From an uncultured Lachnospiraceae bacterium (GTDB lineage Bacteria > Bacillota > Clostridia > Lachnospirales > Lachnospiraceae), in contig CAMKQB010000009.1 of the NCBI GenBank assembly GCA_946414825.1, positions 1 to 42,873 on the forward strand: a stretch of DNA of 42,873 nucleotides, given 5' to 3'. The notes beneath the pieces are model-generated. The model saw only the letters and a list, made by a program, of their open reading frames with translations. It was not told the origin of the DNA and made no database searches. How positions within the stretch are numbered: position 1 is the stretch's first letter; each line of letters opens with the position of its first letter. This document shows positions 34,189-42,571 of the stretch, piece by piece. Made by a program: the position numbers and the translations under genes.

Positions 34189-34224
34189 GCAGATACAACC
34201 CTGCCATGTGAGGGTTGTATCCGC
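34189..34224 (-). promoter_or_regulatory. Intercistronic hairpin between binding protein and ATPase genes
   Basis: 14-bp stem GCGGATACAACCCT / AGGGTTGTATCTGC (one G-T pair) with an 8-nt loop; no T-run follows. Probably an mRNA 3' stabiliser or partial terminator that raises binding protein expression relative to the membrane components. Confidence 0.65.
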
Positions 34225-34243
34225 AAAATAGTCAGCTTGTTAC

Positions 34244-35467
34244 TTAGTTAGTTGGATGTGGATATCCATCTTCATCCATTGTGTAATATCCTGTATCTAC
34301 TAATTCCTTCTGAATGTTATCCTTTGTTACAACTGTAGGAACAAGGAGGTATGAAGGAATGATTCCTGTACCATTGTCATATGAAGCTGTATCATATGCA
34401 CATTCGAAGTCCCATCCTGAGTTATCGATAAGAGAAGCATCTGGTGTTTCTCCGTTAAGGATTGCAACACCAAGATCAAGTGTAGCAACTGCCTCATTTG
34501 CAACAGCCTTGTAAACTGTCATTGTCTGCTTTCCATCAACAATGTTAGCAAGGTTAGCCTCGTCACCATCCTGACCTGTGATGATAACTGAGTTTGTTCC
34601 AGCATAGTCAGTTTCGATTGCCTGTGTAACACCAAGTGCTGTAGAATCGTTTGAGCAAAGAGCAACATCAAGCTGTGTACCATCTGAATAGTTAGATCCA
34701 AGAATGTTCTGGAATCTTGTCATAGCTGTTGCTGTATCCCAAGCCTTTGTAGCAACCTGATCAAAAGATGTCTGGCCTGATACTACTACAAGCTTTCCAT
34801 CATCGATGTAGCTCTTAAGTGCATCGTATGCACCATCAAAGAAGAATCCAGCATTGTTATCTGCAGGATCACCTGCCGTGAACTCAATATTGTAAGGACC
34901 TTCTGCATTATCAAGGTCGAGCTGATCTCTAACAAATTCTCCCTGAAGCTTACCAACTGTATAGTTATCAAAGGATACATAGTAGCTAACAGCATCTGTG
35001 TTCATGATAAGTCTGTCGTAAGAGATAACTGGAATGTTCTCTTCCTTAGCTTCCGCAAGAACCTGTGTTAATGACTCACCATCGATTGCTGCGATAACGA
35101 GAAGATCAACGTCATCAGCTATAAGACCTTCGATATCCTTAACCTGTTGATCAATCTTGTTGTCTGAGTAAGTAACTGACACTTCAAATCCCTTACTCTT
35201 GAACTGCTCCTCTAGATAAGAACCATCACGATTCCATCTCTCAAGCGACTTAGTTGGCATTGCAATACCGACTTTCTTACCAGCGCCATTTGTAGTAGCT
35301 GCCTCATCTGATGAAGCTTCCTCTGAAGCCTCTGTCTCTACCTGAGCCTCTGTTACTGTTTCCTTACTCTCTGATGTGGCTGTATCAGATGATGCACCAC
35401 ATCCTGTAAGTAAACTTGCTACCATTGCTGTTCCTAAAACAGCTGCTAAAAACTTTTTCTTAAACAT
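34244..35467 (-). CDS. chvE: ChvE-like monosaccharide-binding lipoprotein
   Basis: A 407-residue lipoprotein with lipobox LLTGC (Cys 23), an acidic Ser/Thr/Glu-rich linker, then a type I periplasmic-binding fold (KVGIAMPTKSLERWNRDG, LIAAIDGESL-type hinge region VIAAIDGESLTQVLAEA, ISYDRLI, ITGQDGDEANL). It matches the ChvE/multiple-monosaccharide binding group, for which glucose, galactose, xylose or arabinose are plausible ligands. It is the first gene after a 245-bp intergenic region with a good promoter and a twin palindromic site, so this is the regulated start of the transport operon. Confidence 0.94.
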   Translation of the reverse strand: MFKKKFLAAVLGTAMVASLLTGCGASSDTATSESKETVTEAQVETEASEEASSDEAATTNGAGKKVGIAMPTKSLERWNRDGSYLEEQFKSKGFEVSVTYSDNKIDQQVKDIEGLIADDVDLLVIAAIDGESLTQVLAEAKEENIPVISYDRLIMNTDAVSYYVSFDNYTVGKLQGEFVRDQLDLDNAEGPYNIEFTAGDPADNNAGFFFDGAYDALKSYIDDGKLVVVSGQTSFDQVATKAWDTATAMTRFQNILGSNYSDGTQLDVALCSNDSTALGVTQAIETDYAGTNSVIITGQDGDEANLANIVDGKQTMTVYKAVANEAVATLDLGVAILNGETPDASLIDNSGWDFECAYDTASYDNGTGIIPSYLLVPTVVTKDNIQKELVDTGYYTMDEDGYPHPTN

Positions 35468-35549
35468 AATTTAAAAACCTCCTCTTCGTTTTACATGTGG
35501 GTTGAAAGTTAAAATGTTTTTTAGCTGAGGCAATAGTAACATGAGGTAA

Positions 35550-35578
35550 ATAGCAATGAGTTGCTCTCGTTCTTTCAA
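35550..35578 (-). promoter_or_regulatory. Promoter of the sugar transport operon
   Basis: Minus strand: -35 TTGAAA (35573-35578), 17-bp spacer, -10 TGCTAT (35550-35555), about 83 nt before the ChvE-like gene. The weak -10 fits an activated promoter. Confidence 0.55.
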
Positions 35579-35614
35579 TTTTTATCTTCAATAGAAAATG
35601 TAAAATTAAAAAAT

Positions 35615-35658
35615 AGCACAAATTTGTCAGAGCACATTTTCTGTGACAAATTTGTACT
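35615..35658. promoter_or_regulatory. Twin ACAAATTTGT site: operator or terminator
   Basis: Two copies of the palindrome ACAAATTTGT at 35618-35627 and 35646-35655, 28 bp apart, together forming a 15-bp inverted repeat with one mismatch. It lies about 40 bp upstream of the -35 box, as expected for a YesN/AraC-type activator. On the minus strand a T-rich run follows, so it may also terminate the sensor operon transcript. Confidence 0.55.
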
Positions 35659-35712
35659 ATTCATATTTTGTAACTTATCTTATCGAACTTTCTATAAATA
35701 CTCTGGAACGCC

Positions 35713-36774
35713 CTAATCTACTACATTCATGTAAACTTCATCTCTTACATGGAAGCCAGACTCTATGATAGTCTCATCTATGTTGTCCTTAGTAACCGCA
35801 ATAGGTTCTATATAATAATAAGGAACATCAAAGGATCCATCGTTAATAGTAACATTTACATCCTTAAGTTCTTTTCCTTCTGCAAGCTGTATAGCATAAT
35901 CTGCAGCCACCTGTGCTAGCTTCTCAACAGGCTTATACACCGTCATAACCTGTGTTCCCTCAACTACTCTCTGGCATGCCTCGAGGTCCGCATCCTGTCC
36001 TGTGATTTTAATCTTTCCAGCCAGTCTGGCCTCCGACAAGGTTCTAATAATCGTCGTTGCGATATTGTCATTACCACACATAATCGCATCCACATCCTCC
36101 AGCTCCGTCAGATTCTCACTCAGGTAATTTGCCGCCTCCTCGGCCTTCCAGTTAGGAGTATAGTACTTACTTTTGATGTTCACATTATTATCCTTCATCA
36201 CCTTTTCAAAACCTGAATTTACGAGAGATACGTTATTATCTTCTTCCGGGCCTGCAAGCATCATTACATTTCCATTTTCAAGACCTGAACGAACAAGTTC
36301 TTCGCCCATCAGTTCGCCAACCTTTTCATTATCAAAGGATACATATAGATCAACATCTGAATTTCTAATTAATCTATCATAGGCAACAACCGGAATACCA
36401 GCATTGTGTGCTTCCTCGACGAGATCACTTAACCCCTCTGAATCGATACACACAATAACAAGGACATCCACTCTCTTATCAATCAGGTATCTGATTTGCT
36501 CTCTCTGTGTCTCGGCATCACCATTTGCATTTTGAATATTGACGCTTGCATCCTTGTCATACTCCTGAACTGTAGCCGCAAAGACATCGCAGTCTCTCTG
36601 CCATCTTTCAACTACAAGGGAGTCTATGCTCAGCCCTATAACTATTCCTTTTTTATCTTCCTCTTTGACCTTTTCTGTTGACTTATCTGCACTGCCACAG
36701 CCTGTCATAACAAGAATAAGAAGTGTCATCAACAGGGATAATAACTTTCTATTATTTTTGCAAATATATATCAT
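35713..36774 (-). CDS. Second sugar-binding lipoprotein (XylF/ChvE-like)
   Basis: A 353-residue lipoprotein (lipobox VMTGC, Cys 26) with the same type I binding fold as the transport binding protein: IGLSIDSLVVERWQRDCD, VVAYDRLIRNSDVDLYVSFDNEKVGELMGEEL and ITGQDADLEACQ. It is encoded right after the response regulator (26 nt), in the sensor operon, separate from the ChvE-like gene. It may deliver sugar to the transporter under other conditions or act as a sensor ligand-carrier. Ribosome site AAAGGAAAAACAA. Confidence 0.88.
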   Translation of the reverse strand: MIYICKNNRKLLSLLMTLLILVMTGCGSADKSTEKVKEEDKKGIVIGLSIDSLVVERWQRDCDVFAATVQEYDKDASVNIQNANGDAETQREQIRYLIDKRVDVLVIVCIDSEGLSDLVEEAHNAGIPVVAYDRLIRNSDVDLYVSFDNEKVGELMGEELVRSGLENGNVMMLAGPEEDNNVSLVNSGFEKVMKDNNVNIKSKYYTPNWKAEEAANYLSENLTELEDVDAIMCGNDNIATTIIRTLSEARLAGKIKITGQDADLEACQRVVEGTQVMTVYKPVEKLAQVAADYAIQLAEGKELKDVNVTINDGSFDVPYYYIEPIAVTKDNIDETIIESGFHVRDEVYMNVVD

Positions 36775-36800
36775 TTGTTTTTCCTTTTTTCTAATTGTTT

Positions 36801-38387
36801 TCAGTTTTTATATTCTGTAGGTGACACACCAATTGTCTTCTTAAATATTCTACTGAAGTAGTTTGGATTCGAATATCCAACCTCTGCACAGATTTCCTTC
36901 ATAGACATATCAGTAGTATCAAGGAGTTCCTTCGCCTTACTTATTCTTAGATTCGTGAGGTAATCTATGAAATTCTCGCCCTCGACATCCTTGAACAGTT
37001 TACTAAAGTAATACGGACTTATATCCACACTTCTCGAAACATCATCTAGCGAAATGTCATTTTGATAATGTGTCTGTATATATTCCTTTGCTTTATCAAT
37101 AACTCCTGAGGAACGGTTCTCCTTGCGGCATTTTACATCCTGGCTAGCCTCCGTGATCTTATCAATAAACCATTTACGAAGCTTATCATAGCTCTCAGTT
37201 TTATTGACATATTGCAGATAGTTTTCTCCTGACCTGAAAGAATATTTCTTTCCACCCTTCTCAAGCGCCAGCCTCTCTGCCTGGAGAACAAACTCAAGAG
37301 TCTTCTGCTTGATATCTGTTTCGTAGCTTGCATACTTATCCTGCATCCAATCGAAGAACTGATTAGCAGCGGTGATTGCCTGCTCCGTCTCTCCTCTTCC
37401 AACATGTTCGTAGATAGCATTTTCCTTATCTACAGGATAGTCGTCTTCATACTCTCCGTAGTTAGCAACATCGTCAGAATGAACTACCGAACTACAGGAA
37501 ACAGCCAGTCCATCCAGTGCCTCATTAAAGGATATCATCTGCTTATCGAGAGGCTTGATAGTTCCGATACCTGCCCTAAATACAACCTCCATCTGAGTAT
37601 TCAGTCTTCGGATCATATTTCTGGTATTATCTATTATTTCAATTCTCTCATTATAATCATACTGACTCTTAGCATAAGGAACAAATAGCACTATCTTGTT
37701 TGCCATCACAGAACTAACAATTGTACTGAAATAGCTCTTAACTATTTCTCTCAGATCCCTTATATGATTCTGAACTCTTACAGATGCACCAACCGCATTG
37801 GTAAGCATTCCCTCTTGAAGGTCCTCTCCGAAGACAAGGACTATCATATAACCATAGTCCTCTTCTATCTCAAGAAGTTTTTTGAAGTTCATTATATCTT
37901 CCTGGAAATAGTCCTGGAAAAGAAGATTATAAACGAGGCCATTTTCTATAATAGGAGTTACTGTTTCCATCTTCTCGAGAATCTCCAGCTCCTTGGCTCT
38001 CTTTTCCCTATCCTGGTCAATCTGATCCATAGCACGTCTTATAGTTTTGATAAATTTCTCTCTATCAACAGGTTTATGAAGATATTCTATTACTCCAAGG
38101 CCCATTGCCTCCTGGGCGTACCCGAACTTGTCATAGGCAGAGCTTATGATAAATACTATTCCTGGATTTCTTTTTCTGATTTCCTTAATAGCATCTATTC
38201 CATTTATTCCAGGCATTCTAATATCCATAATGCATATGTCAGGCCTGTATCTCTCCGCAAGCTCTATTACGCTTCGTCCAGTCTTAGCCGTTTCTATGCT
38301 TATGGAATCTCCAAATTCTTCATTTAGCAAATAAGTATATGAATCCAGAACTATACCTTCATCATCTGCTATCATTATGCTATACAT
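36801..38387 (-). CDS. YesN-type response regulator with AraC DNA-binding domain
   Basis: A 528-residue regulator from the ATG at 38387, 7 nt after GGAG; an ATG 6 nt upstream has too short a spacing. The receiver domain has acidic pocket DD near 8-9 and phospho-acceptor Asp 55 in IMDIRMPG. A long middle region (about 130-410) links to a C-terminal AraC-type domain with two helix-turn-helix motifs (SLDDVSRSVDISPYYFSKLFKDV and SMKEICAEVGYSNPNYFSRIFKK). It overlaps the kinase gene by 8 nt. Probable activator of the sugar transport operon, possibly at the twin ACAAATTTGT site. Confidence 0.93.
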   Translation of the reverse strand: MYSIMIADDEGIVLDSYTYLLNEEFGDSISIETAKTGRSVIELAERYRPDICIMDIRMPGINGIDAIKEIRKRNPGIVFIISSAYDKFGYAQEAMGLGVIEYLHKPVDREKFIKTIRRAMDQIDQDREKRAKELEILEKMETVTPIIENGLVYNLLFQDYFQEDIMNFKKLLEIEEDYGYMIVLVFGEDLQEGMLTNAVGASVRVQNHIRDLREIVKSYFSTIVSSVMANKIVLFVPYAKSQYDYNERIEIIDNTRNMIRRLNTQMEVVFRAGIGTIKPLDKQMISFNEALDGLAVSCSSVVHSDDVANYGEYEDDYPVDKENAIYEHVGRGETEQAITAANQFFDWMQDKYASYETDIKQKTLEFVLQAERLALEKGGKKYSFRSGENYLQYVNKTESYDKLRKWFIDKITEASQDVKCRKENRSSGVIDKAKEYIQTHYQNDISLDDVSRSVDISPYYFSKLFKDVEGENFIDYLTNLRISKAKELLDTTDMSMKEICAEVGYSNPNYFSRIFKKTIGVSPTEYKN

Positions 38388-39888
38388 CTTCATTCTCCTT
38401 ATAAGGAATGGTTATCACAACTTCTGTTCCCTGATTTCTTCCTTCACTAATTATCTCAACATTATTCTTTCCATCGAAATAAATCTTGAGGCGCTCTATT
38501 ACATTTTTAAGCCCTACTCCAGTTCCCTTTTTCTCTCCAGTATCCGTCGTGTCCTCGCCCAGACTCACGCCCTTCATTACGTAGTCTATAGTTTCCTGCT
38601 TCATTCCTACGCCATTATCTGCGATACTTATACACAGGTTATCCTCAACCTTGTAAATTGAAAGTGTTATCTTGCCTTCCCACTCTACGTCTCGGATACC
38701 ATAATTAACACTATTTTCAACGATTGGCTGGAGTATCATTCCAGGTATATGCGCATTTAGATATTTCTCATCCTCTATTTCCTTAGTGAAATGTATATCT
38801 CCAGAAAATCGCACATTTAAAATGTATATATAGGTATCAACGAGTTTTACCTCTTCCTCTAGCGTCACCTCATCTCTTTCCGAAACATTATAACGGAAAA
38901 ATGCCGCAACCTGTTGGATGTATTCATAGGTTTTATCTGCATGCTCCAGCATTGCCAGCTGAGTTCCAGCATTAAGGGTATTGAATAGGAAATGTGGATT
39001 GATCTGAGCTTGAAGGTATTTGAGGTGAGCATCCTTAAGATTTGCTTCCATCATCAGCTCCTTCTCCTTGAGGAACTGTTCCTTCTCCATACCTTCCTTC
39101 AGCCTTGTCAGATAGTCTGGAATACTACTAACCATCTGGTTAAAGGCCACCGTTACAACACCTATCTCATCTTCTCCGTGAACCTTAACCTGCTCTACCT
39201 CATCAAGCTTTCCTTCGGAAACCTTATCGGCCGCTATCGCAAGTTCCTGAAGTGGGCTCGTGACACTCCTTGTAACCAGCATTACTAGCATAGCATCAAA
39301 GGCCACCATAACAACAAACATAAGGATACTCAGAATTTCCAGATATCCCACGGTTGATGAGAGCTTCTTGTAGCTCTCTGTATTCGCACGGAATTTATAT
39401 TCATTTAAGCTCGAAATATAAGTATTGATATAACTATAAATGCTATTTGCCTCTTCATAGGATTCCTTATATTTCTCAACATTTCTACCACGCTTATAGT
39501 CTATAGTCTCTTCCGTAAGGGACAAATAACGCTGAGACATATAATATATACAACGTTCCATGAGAAGCAGCTGGTTGTCTGTTATCTCGCCGCCCATTCC
39601 ATCAAGAAGATTCTGATAGCCCTGTGCAGCCCTATAGTATTCATCTAGAGAATCCGTACTCTTTGTATTCAGATAGTCCACCATACTGGCCTGAACAGTA
39701 TCCAGAGAATCCTCAAGCTCGTTCAGTTGAACATTTCCGATATATATCTGATCCATCTGCTTAGTTATTCTATTAAGCGTAAAATACATGAATAAGTTTA
39801 CAACCAGCAGCAGTAACATGGAGCCAATTATCAGAAGGGACAGCTTGCCGCGAAGATTCATATTTGATATTTTTTCCCTTAGCTTCAT
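38380..39888 (-). CDS. LytS/YesM-type sensor histidine kinase
   Basis: A 502-residue membrane kinase. Two membrane segments (about 15-36 and 185-207) enclose an extracytoplasmic helical sensor region of about 150 residues, followed by HAMP and a His_kinase domain with QINPHFLFNTLN (His 299), then a HATPase with NGVGM and GTGVGLKNVIERL. Its ATG shares one base with the stop of the anchored binding protein gene, so the two are made together. By analogy with XylFII-LytS, ligand-bound binding protein would contact the extracytoplasmic helices to control phosphorylation. Confidence 0.93.
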   Translation of the reverse strand: MKLREKISNMNLRGKLSLLIIGSMLLLLVVNLFMYFTLNRITKQMDQIYIGNVQLNELEDSLDTVQASMVDYLNTKSTDSLDEYYRAAQGYQNLLDGMGGEITDNQLLLMERCIYYMSQRYLSLTEETIDYKRGRNVEKYKESYEEANSIYSYINTYISSLNEYKFRANTESYKKLSSTVGYLEILSILMFVVMVAFDAMLVMLVTRSVTSPLQELAIAADKVSEGKLDEVEQVKVHGEDEIGVVTVAFNQMVSSIPDYLTRLKEGMEKEQFLKEKELMMEANLKDAHLKYLQAQINPHFLFNTLNAGTQLAMLEHADKTYEYIQQVAAFFRYNVSERDEVTLEEEVKLVDTYIYILNVRFSGDIHFTKEIEDEKYLNAHIPGMILQPIVENSVNYGIRDVEWEGKITLSIYKVEDNLCISIADNGVGMKQETIDYVMKGVSLGEDTTDTGEKKGTGVGLKNVIERLKIYFDGKNNVEIISEGRNQGTEVVITIPYKENEDV

Positions 39889-41021
39889 CAGTCTTCGTCC
39901 CCTCCTTCCATCGTAGAGGAGTCGAGATTCGTGCTGTCTATAAGCTGCGTGTCTATCATATAAATCTCGCTGGCATATCCACTTTCCTTATATTCATTTA
40001 TTGCTTCCACCGCGTATTTACCCATCTGCTTTGTATCTACAACAATAGAGGACCTGATAATATTTTTCTCTATAGAATTCTTAATAGCAGGGGAAATGTA
40101 ATAACCGAGTATTTCAACCCTTCCAACCATGTTGTAATCAACAACCGTCTGAGATGCACAAACTGTATTCTTCTCACTGAGAGATATGATAACATCCGGG
40201 ATTTCTTCATCTCCCACAAATATATCTCTTATCTCTTCTTCTGCTGCATACTCTTTATCTGTAGAAACAGTTTTACTACTGATAGTAACATTTTCACCCA
40301 TCTCATTTTTATCCAGGGATTCACTTATAGCAGTTATAATAACTGACTGAAAGCTGTTTGCCTGAGTATCATCAAATAGAATCAATACGTTACATTTTTC
40401 GAGGGATTTTTCCTGTATGCATTTAACAAGCTGGTCACCGTACTCCTTACCCATGTTGTAACCACTTGCGCCAACATAGCTTATACGGTTGCTATTAGCT
40501 GAATCATCAGCCACAGTTACAACCGGAATATCTTCAGCCTTCGCCTCTTCTATCATTTTATCAACTTCTTGGGTTCCGTCGCCCTCTAAAATGATTCCGT
40601 CGACATTAGAGTCTATTGCAATTCTGAGCATATCCACTTTAGTCATGTCACCACCGATTGCTTCACCCATTTTCTCTATGTAAGCGCCACTATTTTCACC
40701 CTCTTCGAGAGCTCCTTCATATACATTTTTCCAGAAATCACTATCTCTATTATCGGATATCATCACATAATAGTTATCGTATGTCTCAAAGTTCGATGAA
40801 TCCAGAAGATTTTTTGTATGCCTGACATTCACATAAAAAAAGACAATTGTAAAAATTATGATAGCAACCAGTAATGTACCCGTAATAATTGTTACTATCA
40901 ATAGTTTCTTATTGTCTTCATTCACCGCCTCTTCATATTCTTCCATTTCAGCAGTTTCTTCAGTTGTTTCAGCAGCTTTATCAGCTTCTTCTATTTTATT
41001 TTCTAAATTATCTAATTCCAT
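39888..41021 (-). CDS. Membrane-anchored sugar-binding sensor protein (XylFII-like)
   Basis: A 377-residue protein with a cytoplasmic, strongly acidic N-terminus (about 1-39), one membrane helix (about 40-64), and an extracytoplasmic type I binding domain (YYVMISDNRDSDFWKNVYEGA, IDSNVDGIILEGDGTQEVD, ISYVGASGYNMGKEYGDQ). There is no lipobox; it is tethered by the helix. Co-translation with the LytS-type kinase and its layout match the XylFII sensor component of the clostridial xylose-sensing system, so it is a sensor rather than a transport component. The ligand here is not known to be xylose. Ribosome site TGAGGAAAT. Confidence 0.85.
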   Translation of the reverse strand: MELDNLENKIEEADKAAETTEETAEMEEYEEAVNEDNKKLLIVTIITGTLLVAIIIFTIVFFYVNVRHTKNLLDSSNFETYDNYYVMISDNRDSDFWKNVYEGALEEGENSGAYIEKMGEAIGGDMTKVDMLRIAIDSNVDGIILEGDGTQEVDKMIEEAKAEDIPVVTVADDSANSNRISYVGASGYNMGKEYGDQLVKCIQEKSLEKCNVLILFDDTQANSFQSVIITAISESLDKNEMGENVTISSKTVSTDKEYAAEEEIRDIFVGDEEIPDVIISLSEKNTVCASQTVVDYNMVGRVEILGYYISPAIKNSIEKNIIRSSIVVDTKQMGKYAVEAINEYKESGYASEIYMIDTQLIDSTNLDSSTMEGGDED

Positions 41022-41052
41022 ATTTCCTCATATTACTATGCATAAGTAAGAT

Positions 41053-42123
41053 CTAGTATACCACCTGATTTCTGCCATTTTCCTTACCATGATACAGTTT
41101 ATCATCAGCTTCTTTTATAACATTATCCAAGTCAGATTTGAAACCCCATTCTGTAAGCCCAAATGTCATTGTAGCATTTATCACATTTCCATCCACATTT
41201 ATTTCACTTTTTTGAATAGCCATACGTATCTGTTCAAGTAGCATATATGTATCATCACCATTAACATTTGGAAATACCAGGAGGAATTCCTCCCCACCCC
41301 ATCTTGATGCAATTGAACCATTTTGACATTTCGATTTAAAAATATCTGCGATTGCCTTCAAAACCTCATCGCCTGCATCGTGACCATATGTATCATTAAC
41401 CTTCTTAAAGAAATCAATGTCCGCCATAGCAACACTTACACAATAATATTCAGAGAAATCCTTCAGCCCGCTCAGATACTGCATGACTCCTCTTCTATTC
41501 AGAAGGCCTGTCAACTGATCTGTGTTAGCCGCCTTAAGAAGTCTATCATTATACTTCATAAGCTTTGATTCTGCTTCATTTTCCGTCTTACTAAATATAT
41601 ATGAAATAATAATTATGGACAGAAATACAGCCGTGATGTTCGTTATCTGGAGAAGCTTATCACAAATTACACTTATTTCAAGTGCCGGCTTAATCCCGCC
41701 AAATATTCCAATTGTAATTATTCTAATAAGAAGAACAAATCCCGCACACAAAAACTTTATTGATGTCCTTAAATGCAAAGCAAAAAAACATAGCATAAGA
41801 ATAAGGATGAAGTAATTCTGCATACCTGCACTCCATCCAAAGCATGGAATCATAGTGAGAGTCCATACAAATGTAAATATCATAAATAATAGAAGTGACG
41901 GGGTTGTTCTAGATAAATAAGTATAGATAAACAGAATGATTAGTGCCCCAAACAGAAGAGAAATCCTATATGGATAAACTGTCATTATATCAACGCCAAC
42001 ATAAAGAATATCAAGCAAAAAGGCACAAAAGATAATAATATAAAGAATCCTGAGCGTAACTATTACACGTTTACTCTCATTCTCATATTTGATATCTCGA
42101 TTTATGAAATCACTTATGAACAT
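41053..42123 (-). CDS. Membrane diguanylate cyclase (GGDEF)
   Basis: A 356-residue protein. About six membrane helices in the first 180 residues, then a GGDEF domain: DQLTGLLNRRG, AMADIDFFKKVNDTYGHDAGDEVL and GGEEF at 276-280, so cyclic-di-GMP synthesis is expected. The inhibitory I-site RxxD just upstream is absent (Gln and Ser occupy the positions), so product feedback is unlikely. It is the first gene before the anchored sugar-binding sensor (31-nt gap) and may share its transcript, which would tie c-di-GMP to the sugar-sensing locus. Confidence 0.92.
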   Translation of the reverse strand: MFISDFINRDIKYENESKRVIVTLRILYIIIFCAFLLDILYVGVDIMTVYPYRISLLFGALIILFIYTYLSRTTPSLLLFMIFTFVWTLTMIPCFGWSAGMQNYFILILMLCFFALHLRTSIKFLCAGFVLLIRIITIGIFGGIKPALEISVICDKLLQITNITAVFLSIIIISYIFSKTENEAESKLMKYNDRLLKAANTDQLTGLLNRRGVMQYLSGLKDFSEYYCVSVAMADIDFFKKVNDTYGHDAGDEVLKAIADIFKSKCQNGSIASRWGGEEFLLVFPNVNGDDTYMLLEQIRMAIQKSEINVDGNVINATMTFGLTEWGFKSDLDNVIKEADDKLYHGKENGRNQVVY

Positions 42124-42164
42124 AGCCCTTCACCTGCGCTCATATTAGACTTACTACCTAACAC

Positions 42165-42170
42165 ATTATA
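42165..42170 (-). promoter_or_regulatory. -10 element before the diguanylate cyclase gene
   Basis: Consensus TATAAT on the minus strand, 42 nt before the ATG at 42123. The matching -35 region is poor (TTTATC) and abuts the palindromic element at 42193-42258. Confidence 0.4.
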
Positions 42171-42192
42171 ACCGAAATATAAAAGAAGATAA

Positions 42193-42258
42193 AGTGAGTA
42201 AATAGTGTCGGTTCTTATTTACTCATGAGTATATAGGGACGGTTCTCTTTTACTCACT
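42193..42258. repeat. 66-bp palindromic element with 10-bp terminal inverted repeats
   Basis: Ends AGTGAGTAAA and TTTACTCACT are perfect inverted repeats; internal GAGTAAAT/ATTTACTC pairs and two GGTTCT motifs (GTGTCGGTTCT and GGGACGGTTCT) are present. It codes for nothing and looks like a small dispersed palindromic element (MITE- or REP-like). Confidence 0.65.
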
Positions 42259-42265
42259 CTAGAAA

Positions 42266-42296
42266 TAAAAAAACCCTCGAAATATTTTCGAGGGTA
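42266..42296 (-). terminator. Terminator of the rRNA-tRNA operon
   Basis: Minus strand: CCCTCGAAAATATTTCGAGGG followed by seven T, 2 nt after tRNA-Met; ends the 23S-tRNA transcript. Confidence 0.92.
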
Positions 42297-42297
42297 G

Positions 42298-42371
42298 TGG
42301 ACGCTCGGGGACTCGAACCCAGGACCGATCGGTTATGAGCCGATTGCTCTAACCAACTGAGCTAAGCGTCC
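42298..42371 (-). tRNA. tRNA-Met (anticodon CAT)
   Basis: 74-nt tRNA: acceptor GGACGCT/AGCGTCC, discriminator A, anticodon loop CTCATAA. The T-stem CTGGG/CCCCG has a U-C mismatch at its second pair. Elongator Met is the likely identity; a lysidine-modified Ile tRNA cannot be excluded from the anticodon alone. Confidence 0.92.
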
Positions 42372-42378
42372 ATATAAA

Positions 42379-42450
42379 TGACCCGGACGGGAATTGAACC
42401 CGTGTTACCGCCGTGAAAGGGCGATGTCTTAACCTCTTGACCACCGGGCC
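42379..42450 (-). tRNA. tRNA-Glu (anticodon TTC)
   Basis: 72-nt tRNA: acceptor GGCCCGG/CCGGGTC with one G-T pair, discriminator A, anticodon loop CTTTCAC, T-arm ACGGG/CCCGT. CCA not encoded. Confidence 0.97.
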
Positions 42451-42456
42451 ATAGGT

Positions 42457-42571
42457 ATTGATTTGCGTAGCAAATCAATGCTGCGCCATGGGGCGCATGC
42501 ATTCTGCAAGCGAAGCGCTGCAGAATAAATACTGCACGAAGTGCAGGATTCTTGGTTACGCAGTAACCAAG
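42457..42571. repeat. Array of five consecutive hairpins between tRNA-Glu and tRNA-Asn
   Basis: Back-to-back stems with tiny loops: ATTGATTTGC-GTA-GCAAATCAAT (42457-42479), TGCGCC-ATGG-GGCGCA (42482-42497), ATTCTGC...GCAGAAT (42501-42526), CTGCAC-GAA-GTGCAG (42532-42546), CTTGGTTAC-GCA-GTAACCAAG (42551-42571). The first recurs at 42711-42734 next to 23S. They fill most of the 183-bp spacer and code for nothing; possible RNA-processing elements. Confidence 0.85.

Noticed and set aside
35550-35580. CcpA cre site at the sugar operon promoter
   Set aside because: TGAAAGAACGAGAGCA only loosely resembles cre; key positions do not fit.
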